This document shows, piece by piece, positions 33,453 to 40,865 of a DNA stretch of 46,122 bases. The stretch's first letter is position 1; each line of letters begins with the position of its first letter. The notes below the pieces were generated by a model. The model was not told the DNA's origin. It searched no databases and was given only the letters and a program-made list of their open reading frames with translations. The DNA comes from Lachnospiraceae bacterium (GTDB taxonomy: Bacteria; Bacillota; Clostridia; Lachnospirales; Lachnospiraceae): positions 1-46,122 of the forward strand of contig JAJQFO010000209.1 in NCBI GenBank assembly GCA_021201095.1, given 5' to 3'. The translations under genes and the position numbers were made by a program.

Positions 33453-33607
33453 TCACCACCGTTCATGATTGCGTCTGCTACTGCACAGGTCATAACAGTA
33501 TCATCTGTGAAAAAGCAATCATCCCGAAATAGCGGGAAATCCTTTGTTTTAATATTGTTCCATTCGTAGACCGATCCAACGATGTCACCTATAATTGCAC
33601 CAAGCAT
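33407..33607 (-). pseudogene. Truncated ADP-ribosylglycohydrolase (N-terminal part)
   Basis: A 66-codon ORF whose first 50 residues are the N-terminus of an ADP-ribosylglycohydrolase (DraG-like): MLGAIIGDIVGSVYEWNN, then FFTDDTVMTCAVADA with the metal-binding TDDT motif. After MNGGD (near 33456) similarity ends and the frame runs into the serine-recombinase remnant on another frame, ending at 33407. The rest of the enzyme (about 200 residues) is missing, so it cannot be functional. It starts 27 bp after the stop of the gene at 33635. Confidence 0.8.
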
Positions 33608-33634
33608 TCTGTTCTACCTCCGTTTCCTCATCTA

Positions 33635-34516
33635 TCAAATGAGTCCCGTTTCTTTCTGGAGTCTCTCATATTCCTTCCTGGCATCAACAGCTTTCTTTTC
33701 TGCTACATCCAAGTCTGCCTTTGTTTTAATCTCAAGCACTATTTTCTCCATGAGGTCTCCGTCCGGAACAGTGAGGAAACCCTTTTCAATACCAGCGGGA
33801 TATTGAAAAAGCTTGTCTCCGGACGGGAAAGAAATGTGCAGTTTGCCATCCTGATAGGAGATGACATTTCCAGTTCCGAATTTCTTATGGACAACCTGTG
33901 TTCCTGTCATATCGACACAAAATACTTCACGTTGTTTTTCTTCCAAATCACGCTGAGCAGATACCAGATTTGCCTGTGCCTCCTCAAGTGCAGAACGCAG
34001 CCGAGCTCTTTTGATACGCTCTTTCGTGGATGTAGTAGCTGCTTTTGCCTGAAGGTAAAAGCCGTATGTATCTGCGCAGTAAATTATGTCATAAACAAGC
34101 ATGTGCAATTTATCATCGTAGCCCTGAGCTTCTCTGGCAAAGCGCTCAGCATGGAGCTTCATAATAGTCTCATTGTTTTGAACCGCTTCCAGTAGCTCAT
34201 CGCACATACGGTAGTATTTCTCAAGGGAAAAATCCGCGCCGGACCCAAAGTCATCGCCAAATTCTATGCAGTTGGCCCAGTTTGTGGCTTCTGTCGATTT
34301 AAAGATATAATTCTCCCATGGTCTCCACAGATTGAGATAGTAAATCACATCATTTATTTTCTGTGGGTACTTCCATGAGCTGCTTTCATAGTTCTCAATC
34401 CGGCTGTTAATCTTATCCATGAATGAGAGAATGCGTCCCTGGCGGGCCACCAAATCGCCGCCGTCATCGGAAAAGAGCTCACGAAAGCACTGGCGCACAA
34501 ATTCTACTTGCTCCAC
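33635..34516 (-). CDS. Hypothetical helical protein with a KFGxGxV beta-module
   Basis: Not recognised as a named family. About 293 residues from GTG 34514-34516, chosen because AAGGAGG lies 11 nt upstream; the ORF reads on to 34666 only through the dispersed element at 34539-34616. The N-terminal two thirds are helical (FVRQCFRELFSDDGGDLVAR, then NDVIYYLNLWRPWENYIFKS) with a coiled coil (ALEEAQANLVSAQRDLEEKQ). The C-terminal part, VVHKKFGTGNVISYQDGKLH, resembles the small Tudor-like module at the end of UvrD/PcrA helicases, which binds RNA polymerase there. Function unknown. It precedes the truncated glycohydrolase, which may once have been its operon partner. Confidence 0.65.
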   Translation of the reverse strand: MEQVEFVRQCFRELFSDDGGDLVARQGRILSFMDKINSRIENYESSSWKYPQKINDVIYYLNLWRPWENYIFKSTEATNWANCIEFGDDFGSGADFSLEKYYRMCDELLEAVQNNETIMKLHAERFAREAQGYDDKLHMLVYDIIYCADTYGFYLQAKAATTSTKERIKRARLRSALEEAQANLVSAQRDLEEKQREVFCVDMTGTQVVHKKFGTGNVISYQDGKLHISFPSGDKLFQYPAGIEKGFLTVPDGDLMEKIVLEIKTKADLDVAEKKAVDARKEYERLQKETGLI

Positions 34517-34538
34517 CTGTTGATTCACCTCCTTCCCA

Positions 34539-34616
34539 AATCGGATAGAGAACGCGCTTCTCTCTATCCGCCGCGCTGGGCGGAACCGCAAAGCCTCCTT
34601 GTCCGCCCGTGCGCAT
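34539..34616. repeat. Structured dispersed element (family A)
   Basis: Outer stem GGATAGAGA/TCTCTATCC, second stem GGGCGGA/TCCGCCC, inner AACCGCAAAGCC. It abuts the terminator at 34617-34654 and lies directly before the RBS of the hypothetical gene at 33635. Confidence 0.8.
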
Positions 34617-34654
34617 AAAAATAAGCCCGCATGAGCAAATCTCTCATGCGAGCT
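34617..34654 (-). terminator. Intrinsic terminator of the CmpB-type permease gene
   Basis: GCATGAG/CTCATGC (within 34624-34654) forms the stem; on the minus strand TTATTTTTATGC follows. Confidence 0.8.
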
Positions 34655-34741
34655 ATGTATCATCATTTTTCATCTGTTTTACTGTAAGCGTTTAGAACCT
34701 TTTTTTCAAAAATATATTTCGACGCAATGGGCAATCACGGG

Positions 34742-36124
34742 CTACTGCTGCCAGATCGGTACCCCGCTCCCCGGCTCCTGCATATTCGGCCAGATGCTTT
34801 CCACGAACTCATCCGAGTAATTGGCGTCAATGAATTCTTCCAGCACGTTCTGCGCCTCCATGCCCTCCAGACGGTTCACATATCTCGAAAGCACCGCGCC
34901 CGACAGCAAAAGATCTGCAGCCATCACCACAATGACACTCCAGGTAGCGATTACGCCAATCGCAGGAGGGATCTTTTCAATCAGACCGCTGACCAGTGGA
35001 TACAGGCTCTTTACCCACAATACAGACAAGATGCCCCCAAAGATGCAAAACAAAAGATTTGTTCTGCCGCCGATATTGAACATCATATCGCTGTAATCCC
35101 AGAAAGTTCTGCCGAACACAAACTCGGAAATGACGCTGCAGGTGTATTCATAAACGCCCCACAAGACAGCGCCGGAAAAGAACACAAAACGATCTTCCCG
35201 GTTCACCAGCTTTTGTGTGACAACCGAAATAATCACCGCGCCAAAGCCCCACACAATAGAAAAAGTGCCATAAATCACGCTGGTACGACTCATCCACACG
35301 CCCGTTGTCGCCCACACAAACACTGTCTCAAACAGGTCACCGGCAAACGCCCAGATAATAAAAATCCAGAGCAGCTTATTCAGACAAAGCCCTTTCGCGA
35401 AAACGTATTTGCCGGAGCGGATTTCATTCCGTTCACCCATGCCAGGGTAAGCGCGCTCCAAACGTCTCCAGACTGCGTTGCAAAGTCGGTTGCCCATTTT
35501 TTCCTCGGACACGACCTGCGTCACATCCATGTGCTTCTTACCCTTCCCGGTCTTTTGACTGCCCTTTTCCCGCCTTTTTTCGAATGTCTCCCTGCGCTGT
35601 CTCATTTCTCCTGCATAGACAACCGCGATCATATCCAGCAGCAGGAATCCCAAAAGCATCAACCCCACCACCTGTAAAAACAAAACCGGCAGCAGCCTGA
35701 CAAAAGTAAAAATAAAGGGATGCAGCAGCTTAATCAGCACCAGGATCACAGCAGATTTCGCGACGGCCACAGTAGTACCCTTGAGTTCCCCGCCAAACAG
35801 AGTATCCCTCTCATACTGCGAAAGTCTGTGGTGCAGGATACGGTGAGAGATGTCGCTCGTCACAAAATCCACCACCGACACAACTACCAGCGTGATCACG
35901 TACTGCGTGAAAGTATTGAGAAAGCTTAACTCCTCTCCGACCGTCGGCAGCACCACCGCCAGAATATCCGCCATAACTCCATACTTCGGGCAGAGCGGCA
36001 GGTTAAAAAAACCTCGGTTACAGAATTTACGTCTGGTTACGGAGGTAATCAAAACCTCACCCACCCATCCCATGAAGCTGTAAATCATAAAATAGATTAA
36101 AAGTTCAGTGTATGTGTATTCCAT
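34742..36124 (-). CDS. Putative ABC transporter permease, duplicated CmpB-type membrane protein
   Basis: A 460-residue membrane protein with two copies of the domain annotated as ABC_trans_CmpB. Copy 1 starts YFMIYSFMGWVGEVLITS and has FFNLPLCPKYGVMA; copy 2 has IIWAFAGDLFETVFVW, YGTFSIVWGFGAV and FGRTFWDYSDMMFNIGGRTN. A Lys/Arg-rich cytoplasmic linker (about 180-245) joins them. About ten to twelve transmembrane segments are likely. Most relatives in Clostridia have one domain; the transport role assigned to the family name is unproven and no ATPase gene is adjacent. The gene ends at a clear terminator. Confidence 0.8.
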   Translation of the reverse strand: MEYTYTELLIYFMIYSFMGWVGEVLITSVTRRKFCNRGFFNLPLCPKYGVMADILAVVLPTVGEELSFLNTFTQYVITLVVVSVVDFVTSDISHRILHHRLSQYERDTLFGGELKGTTVAVAKSAVILVLIKLLHPFIFTFVRLLPVLFLQVVGLMLLGFLLLDMIAVVYAGEMRQRRETFEKRREKGSQKTGKGKKHMDVTQVVSEEKMGNRLCNAVWRRLERAYPGMGERNEIRSGKYVFAKGLCLNKLLWIFIIWAFAGDLFETVFVWATTGVWMSRTSVIYGTFSIVWGFGAVIISVVTQKLVNREDRFVFFSGAVLWGVYEYTCSVISEFVFGRTFWDYSDMMFNIGGRTNLLFCIFGGILSVLWVKSLYPLVSGLIEKIPPAIGVIATWSVIVVMAADLLLSGAVLSRYVNRLEGMEAQNVLEEFIDANYSDEFVESIWPNMQEPGSGVPIWQQ

Positions 36125-36154
36125 GATGTGTTCCCCTTTGCCTTTTTCAACAAG

Positions 36155-36352
36155 CTACGTCATATATTTTAATCCTGCCAGCTCAACATTATTTGCAAAG
36201 CTTCCAATTTCATCCTCATGCTCTTCAAAAAATGAAAACGAATATCGGCCACCATTTTCAGCATACTCTTGTTTTGTCAATTTGTTTTGATTTAGTTTGG
36301 CAGCTACCCTTCTAATATCAATTATGATATCATCCTGATTTATTTCTGTCAT
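36155..36352 (-). CDS. Small protein with a homing-endonuclease-associated repeat
   Basis: A 65-residue protein. IIIDIRRVAAKLNQNKLTKQ and EYAENGGRYS followed by GSFANNVELAGLK match the pattern of the HNH-associated helical repeat (usually xxDIxRVAxxLGxxxLTxxEY...FGSWxxALxxAGL). Normally several repeats precede or follow a nuclease domain, so a single repeat ending at once suggests a fragment of a larger gene. AAAGGGA lies upstream of the ATG. The replacement of the usual SWNKAL by SFANNV indicates divergence. Confidence 0.5.
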   Translation of the reverse strand: MTEINQDDIIIDIRRVAAKLNQNKLTKQEYAENGGRYSFSFFEEHEDEIGSFANNVELAGLKYMT

Positions 36353-36511
36353 CTGGTATCCCTTTCAAATTCCGTAACATCGGTTTGTTTCTTCCCGCTG
36401 ATGTCTCCATTATATCAGCCCCACTCACTGCAAACAAGAAGAATATCCGCATTTTCGCTATGTAAGCAGCCCGCAGGCTGCCCAGGCTATGCCTGTCCAC
36501 GAGGAATCATA

Positions 36512-36634
36512 TCAGACTGGCTCATCATCTGCATCGTCTTCGTCAATCTCATAATCCTCGTCGTCGTACTCGTCTTCCGGTTCTTCCCCGGAATAGCCGT
36601 ATCCACCGAACGGCTCCAGTTCCTCGCTCCTAAT
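36512..36634 (-). pseudogene. Acidic C-terminal gene fragment
   Basis: On the minus strand an open frame of about 38 codons reads SEELEPFGGYGYSGEEPEDE and continues with Asp/Glu-rich residues to EPV and a TGA at 36512-36514. There is no start codon and stops lie just upstream. The composition is that of an acidic protein tail, so this is likely the 3' end of a lost gene. The remaining 36635-36838 is AT-rich with nothing recognised. Confidence 0.45.
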
Positions 36635-36838
36635 CTATGTGGGCTAAATGAAAACAAAAAACTGAGAATATTATCGCAGGTGTAATGTGTTGTCAACAAT
36701 CAATTTAATCATTTACTGTTTTCAACGCCAGGCACTCAATCTCTCCTTGCTAACTAAAAGCATTTGTGGTAAGCTTTCTACAATTAAAAACGTTTGTTTT
36801 CCACCATTTTATAACGAATAAATGAAGGGGGCGGCAGT

Positions 36839-38557
36839 GTGAATAGGAAGATACTTCCAATAGGAGTTGATAATTTTGCGGATTTTCGCCGGATGAATTA
36901 TTACTATGTCGATAAGACCGATTTTATAAAAGAACTGCTGACGAACCCGGGCAAGGTAAATCTTTTTACACGCCCGCGCCGGTTTGGGAAAAGCCTAAAT
37001 ATGAGTATGCTCAAGTGTTTTCTTGAAATAGGCGCAGATAAAGAATTGTTTGATAACCTGGCTATCTCCAAGGAAACACAGCTTTGCGAAACATACATGG
37101 GACAGTTCCCAGTGATTTCCATCAGTCTGAAAACCGCCCATGGGGACAGCTACGAATTTGCGAGGAATGAACTCTGTACCATTATTGCAAAAGAAGCGCT
37201 GAGATTTCGTTTCCTTCTTGACAGCAATAAACTTTATGAGGAAGATAAAAGTCTATACCGCCAGCTTATTCATGTTGATACGTCTTTAAAGGGCACTTTT
37301 GCCATGTCTGAATCGACCATCACAAGCAGCCTGAACACGCTGTCCATGCTTCTGGAAAAGCATTATGGACGAAAAGTAATCATTCTGATTGATGAATACG
37401 ATGTGCCGCTGGCAAAAGCAGCTTCGGGCAGATACTATGATAAAATGATTATCCTGATCCGTAATATGCTGGACGCCGCATTAAAAACAAACGAACATCT
37501 GTATTTTGCAGTGATGACCGGATGCCTGAGGGTTTCAAAAGAAAGTATTTTTACCGGTTTAAATAATCCGAAAATATATTCGCTTCTGGATGCGGAATGT
37601 GATGAGCGTTTCGGATTTACTGACACGGAGGTTCGTCAAATTCTGGACTACTATCAGCTATCCGAATACTACCATATCACAAAAGAATGGTATGACGGAT
37701 ACCGGATTTCCAATGCATATGTTTATAACCCATGGGACGTCATCAATTGGTGCAACCAATTACTGAAAAGTCCGGACAAAAGGCCAAAAAGCTATTGGAA
37801 AAACTCCAGCAGCAATGAAGAAGTCAAAAAATTTCTCTGTCGGATGGGCAATGGTGTGACGAAAGCTCAGATTGAACGGCTGATTTCCGGAGAGACTGTC
37901 CAGAAGACAATCGAGGAGCAGCTGACCTATAATACCATGTATGACAATGTTGAAAATATGTGGAGCCTGCTGTTTGCGACTGGTTACCTGACTCCGGGCG
38001 AGATGCCTGCCGGCAATCTGGTCCGCCTGAAAATTCCGAATAATGAAGTCCGTGACATTTTCAGCGATTTTATCCTGGAGCTGTTTGAAGAAAAAGTGGC
38101 GGAGGATGGAACTTTGGTGACAGAATTCTGCGCAGCTTTGAAAAATGGCGATACGTCTGATGTCGAGCGTGTGTTTATGAAAGCTATGGGAAAAACCATC
38201 AGCATCAGAGATACAGCTGTAAGAAAAGAATTCAAGGAAAACTTTTATCATGGTCTGATCCTTGGTATCATGCTCTTTAAAAGTGACTGGGGTGTTACCT
38301 CAAACAGAGAGTCAGGAGATGGTTACTATGATCTCCAGATTGAGATTGAGGAGGAAGAAATCGGCATTATCATCGAGGTAAAATATGCAGAGGGCGGGGA
38401 GCTTGATGCGGCATGCGCAGATGCCCTTGACCAGATCAATAAGAACAATTACACTGCCGAACTGATAGAAGATGACATGCATAAAATCCTCAAATATGGA
38501 ATTGCCTGCTATAAAAAACAGTGCAAGGTTGTTTTAGAGCGCGAATCAACCATCTGA
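36839..38557 (+). CDS. AAA-ATPase-like / PD-(D/E)XK nuclease superfamily protein
   Basis: A 572-residue protein of the family pairing a predicted AAA-ATPase (Pfam AAA-ATPase_like) with a C-terminal PD-(D/E)XK domain (DUF1703 type). LPIGVDNFADFRRMNYYYVD and Walker A RPRRFGKSLNMSML open the protein; Walker B is VIILIDEYDVPLAKA (about 180). The nuclease-like core near the C-terminus has YYDLQIEIEEEEIGIIIEVK. The GTG start has AAGGGGG 7 nt upstream. Such genes are multicopy in many anaerobes and behave like a proliferating family; biological role unknown. The DNA is more AT-rich than neighbouring genes, suggesting recent acquisition. Confidence 0.9.
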   Translation: MNRKILPIGVDNFADFRRMNYYYVDKTDFIKELLTNPGKVNLFTRPRRFGKSLNMSMLKCFLEIGADKELFDNLAISKETQLCETYMGQFPVISISLKTAHGDSYEFARNELCTIIAKEALRFRFLLDSNKLYEEDKSLYRQLIHVDTSLKGTFAMSESTITSSLNTLSMLLEKHYGRKVIILIDEYDVPLAKAASGRYYDKMIILIRNMLDAALKTNEHLYFAVMTGCLRVSKESIFTGLNNPKIYSLLDAECDERFGFTDTEVRQILDYYQLSEYYHITKEWYDGYRISNAYVYNPWDVINWCNQLLKSPDKRPKSYWKNSSSNEEVKKFLCRMGNGVTKAQIERLISGETVQKTIEEQLTYNTMYDNVENMWSLLFATGYLTPGEMPAGNLVRLKIPNNEVRDIFSDFILELFEEKVAEDGTLVTEFCAALKNGDTSDVERVFMKAMGKTISIRDTAVRKEFKENFYHGLILGIMLFKSDWGVTSNRESGDGYYDLQIEIEEEEIGIIIEVKYAEGGELDAACADALDQINKNNYTAELIEDDMHKILKYGIACYKKQCKVVLERESTI

Positions 38558-38830
38558 CCTTTTGTAGAAGCCAGCCGCTCCGGGGGGTCTTCTCAAAACA
38601 TTTTGACGATTTTTATGAAAAACATCTGTTATTTTTACATGGATTATGCTATACTGACAGGACGAACCGCCGTTCTTCCTTATCTGACTATCTTTTATTC
38701 ACACAGCTTGCATCAAAGGTTGCATCATGGCGGATATTCTGACTGATTTTTTGCAGCAATTCAGAGCAGTGTCGAAATATTCAGGCATATGCCGTTCTGA
38801 ATCGTTGTGTTTTTTCGGAGGATAACTTTC

Positions 38831-40312
38831 GTGAGAAAAAGTAAGAATCTTACCCCCTTTTACGTGGGCAGCTTTTCCGTTTTTCTCGTTTTTGCCATCG
38901 TCAGCATAGCGGTCTTCTTCCATTATAACAGGCTGGCCATCCAGCAGAATGCACAGGATACTATTACCACCAGTGTTGACCGTGAGCAGTCCCACTTTGA
39001 GACAGTCATAGACCTCCAGTATAAGTTTCTGGAAGGATTGGCTTCGTATCTGGGTGAGAACGAGGAGCTGATCACGGATGAATCTCTTCAGCTTCTGAAG
39101 GATGTGGCAGGCAGCAGCAGCCTGGATATGCTTGCCCTGTTTACACGGTCTGGAGATGCTTATTACAGCTCTGGCTCTACAAGTAATGTCGTTGATCGTG
39201 AGTATTTTCTGACATGCAGGGATGAAGGAGTAAATACGCTCAGCTCACCGATCGAGAGCAAGGTGGACGGAGAAACCCGCGTCGTCTTATGTGTTCCCAT
39301 CTTCAGCGCGGAAGATGGGGAGACCGTCATCGGCGTGCTCGGCGGCTCCTACAGCATCAGCAGTCTGGGGGATATGCTCTCCAACAGTCTTTATGGTGGT
39401 TCCGGACAGTTCCTCATCGTTACCCAGGAGGGCTCTGTGATTTCCCGGAGCGGCCAGGAGCTTTTTGGTGATTATGAGCTTAGTACGGGCGATTCGCTGT
39501 TTACGCTCTACAAATCTTTCCGTTCTGTAGAAATTACCGTGACCGAATGGATCGAGGAATTCGGCAGCGCCAGCACAAACCTGATCAAGCTCAATGCCAT
39601 TGAGGAATCCTACTATTGCTATTATGAGCCTCTTGAGATCAGTGACTGGATGCTCTGCTATATCGTATCGGTAGATGATGCGCATGCGTCCTATGGAGAG
39701 TTTACGCAGAATGAAACGCTGCTTTTCCAGGTGCTGGCGGCAGGACTTCTTGTGATGGTGCTCGTGATTGTCATTGTCACCTTCCGCAAGCAGAGGAATC
39801 TTGTCCACTTCGCAGAGACGGATGCGCTGACTGGCGTCTCCAACAAAAAGACTACGGAGGAATATATCAAGCTGTGGCTGGCAGACGAGGCCTGCTTCAG
39901 CACGCAGGTCTTTATCATGATGGATATTGATCTCTTCAAAAAGATCAATGACAGATACGGCCACGCGGTAGGCGACGCCGTGCTCGGAGCAGTCGGCGAG
40001 GGACTGCGGGAAATCTTCCGCGAGACAGACATCATCGGGCGTCTCGGCGGCGATGAATTCTGTGTCTTTATGAAAAATGCTACTCCGGAGGCCGCGGTGG
40101 AAAAGGCAGATGCCATCTGCCAGATGGTGCGCTCCATCCAGATCAAGGGACAGCCGGATCTTACTGTAAGCTGCAGCATCGGTGTCTCGCTCTTCCCGCA
40201 GCATGCCAAGAATTTTATGGATCTGTATAAAAAGGCAGATAAAGCGCTCTACATTTCCAAGAACAGTGGCCGTGATCAGTATACGCTCTACGATATCCGT
40301 ACGATGGAGTAA
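38831..40312 (+). CDS. Membrane diguanylate cyclase with extracellular Cache-type sensor
   Basis: A 493-residue protein predicted to make cyclic di-GMP. A transmembrane helix (about 11-30) and a second (about 298-319) flank an extracellular region with dCache-like features (SGDAYYSSGSTSNVVDREYF, GVLGGSYSISSLGDM). The cytoplasmic GGDEF domain has the intact active site GGDEF (406-410) and the inhibitory RxxD site RETD (397-400), five residues before it, so product inhibition is expected. GTG at 38831 is used because GGAGG lies 9 nt upstream; the frame is open from 38807. A TATACT at about 38651 may belong to its promoter. Confidence 0.92.
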   Translation: MRKSKNLTPFYVGSFSVFLVFAIVSIAVFFHYNRLAIQQNAQDTITTSVDREQSHFETVIDLQYKFLEGLASYLGENEELITDESLQLLKDVAGSSSLDMLALFTRSGDAYYSSGSTSNVVDREYFLTCRDEGVNTLSSPIESKVDGETRVVLCVPIFSAEDGETVIGVLGGSYSISSLGDMLSNSLYGGSGQFLIVTQEGSVISRSGQELFGDYELSTGDSLFTLYKSFRSVEITVTEWIEEFGSASTNLIKLNAIEESYYCYYEPLEISDWMLCYIVSVDDAHASYGEFTQNETLLFQVLAAGLLVMVLVIVIVTFRKQRNLVHFAETDALTGVSNKKTTEEYIKLWLADEACFSTQVFIMMDIDLFKKINDRYGHAVGDAVLGAVGEGLREIFRETDIIGRLGGDEFCVFMKNATPEAAVEKADAICQMVRSIQIKGQPDLTVSCSIGVSLFPQHAKNFMDLYKKADKALYISKNSGRDQYTLYDIRTME

Positions 40313-40356
40313 GGTGTACGGAAAGCTTCATTTATACAGCTTCTGCATATCAGAAA

Positions 40357-40440
40357 AATCGAGCAGGGAGACTTGTCCCTTGCTCGCTGCGCTGGGCGCG
40401 TGTGGTGTAAGCCACAAAACATCTTACGCGCCCTGTGCAC
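40357..40440. repeat. Structured dispersed element (family A)
   Basis: Outer stem GAGCAGGGA/TCCCTTGCTC, second stem GGGCGCG/CGCGCCC and an inner GTGGTGTAAGCCAC hairpin. It sits in the 3' region of the diguanylate cyclase gene, directly before the terminator at 40447-40479. Confidence 0.8.
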
Positions 40441-40446
40441 TCAGAA

Positions 40447-40479
40447 AACCCCCGCATTTTCTCATGCGAGGGTTTTTTA
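40447..40479. terminator. Bidirectional intrinsic terminator
   Basis: AACCCCCGCAT (40447-40457) pairs with ATGCGAGGGTT (40464-40474), followed by TTTTTT on the plus strand. It ends the diguanylate cyclase transcript and, with the A-run before it, can also stop metG transcription. Confidence 0.85.
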
Positions 40480-40865
40480 TGCCATTCATTTGTTCAACGA
40501 AAGGGATTTTCATACCATTCATATGTTCAATGCCGCCTTAACCGCAGTGCCAAAAACAGTCCCGCGGTGCGGGATGATCCCACGATGCCAATGGTATGCA
40601 TTCTGGACCGGTCTGGCCCCAGTGAACCTCTTCCCTTCGTTCCGATCGTCCCTGACGTATATCGCCAGCGCGCCAAACCGTTCTATGCCCCAATTTCCGC
40701 AGAAACCGCCGGCGCAGGGATGGGCCGGAGCGAAATGGCGCCCCAGGACACACTGCGCCGGCCAAAACAAAGCTCAGACAAATGCTCCGATGTTTGCACA
40801 GGAATAGCTTAATGCCCCGTATGCCTGCATCGGAGTCACCGGAGTCTTTGACTGGCGGGCGTACC
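40480..40865. other. Intergenic region downstream of metG without a convincing gene
   Basis: It has two AAAGGGATTTTCAT-like and CCATTCAT words near the terminator, then GC-rich sequence. A minus-strand frame (40519-40770) could encode a Gly/Arg-rich peptide (GIERFGALAIYVRDDRNEG) with no recognised family or RBS; it might be a gene remnant. Confidence 0.35.

Noticed and set aside
32793-33607. An intact integrative element or prophage
   Set aside because: Only the C-terminal recombinase part remains; no catalytic domain, conjugation, phage or attachment-site structure was seen.
34517-34666. Longer N-terminus for the hypothetical protein at 33635
   Set aside because: The extra residues are the translation of a terminator and a family A repeat; a good RBS precedes GTG 34516.
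40519-40770. Minus-strand ORF downstream of metG
   Set aside because: No RBS, no recognised motif and a skewed composition; kept only as a possible remnant.
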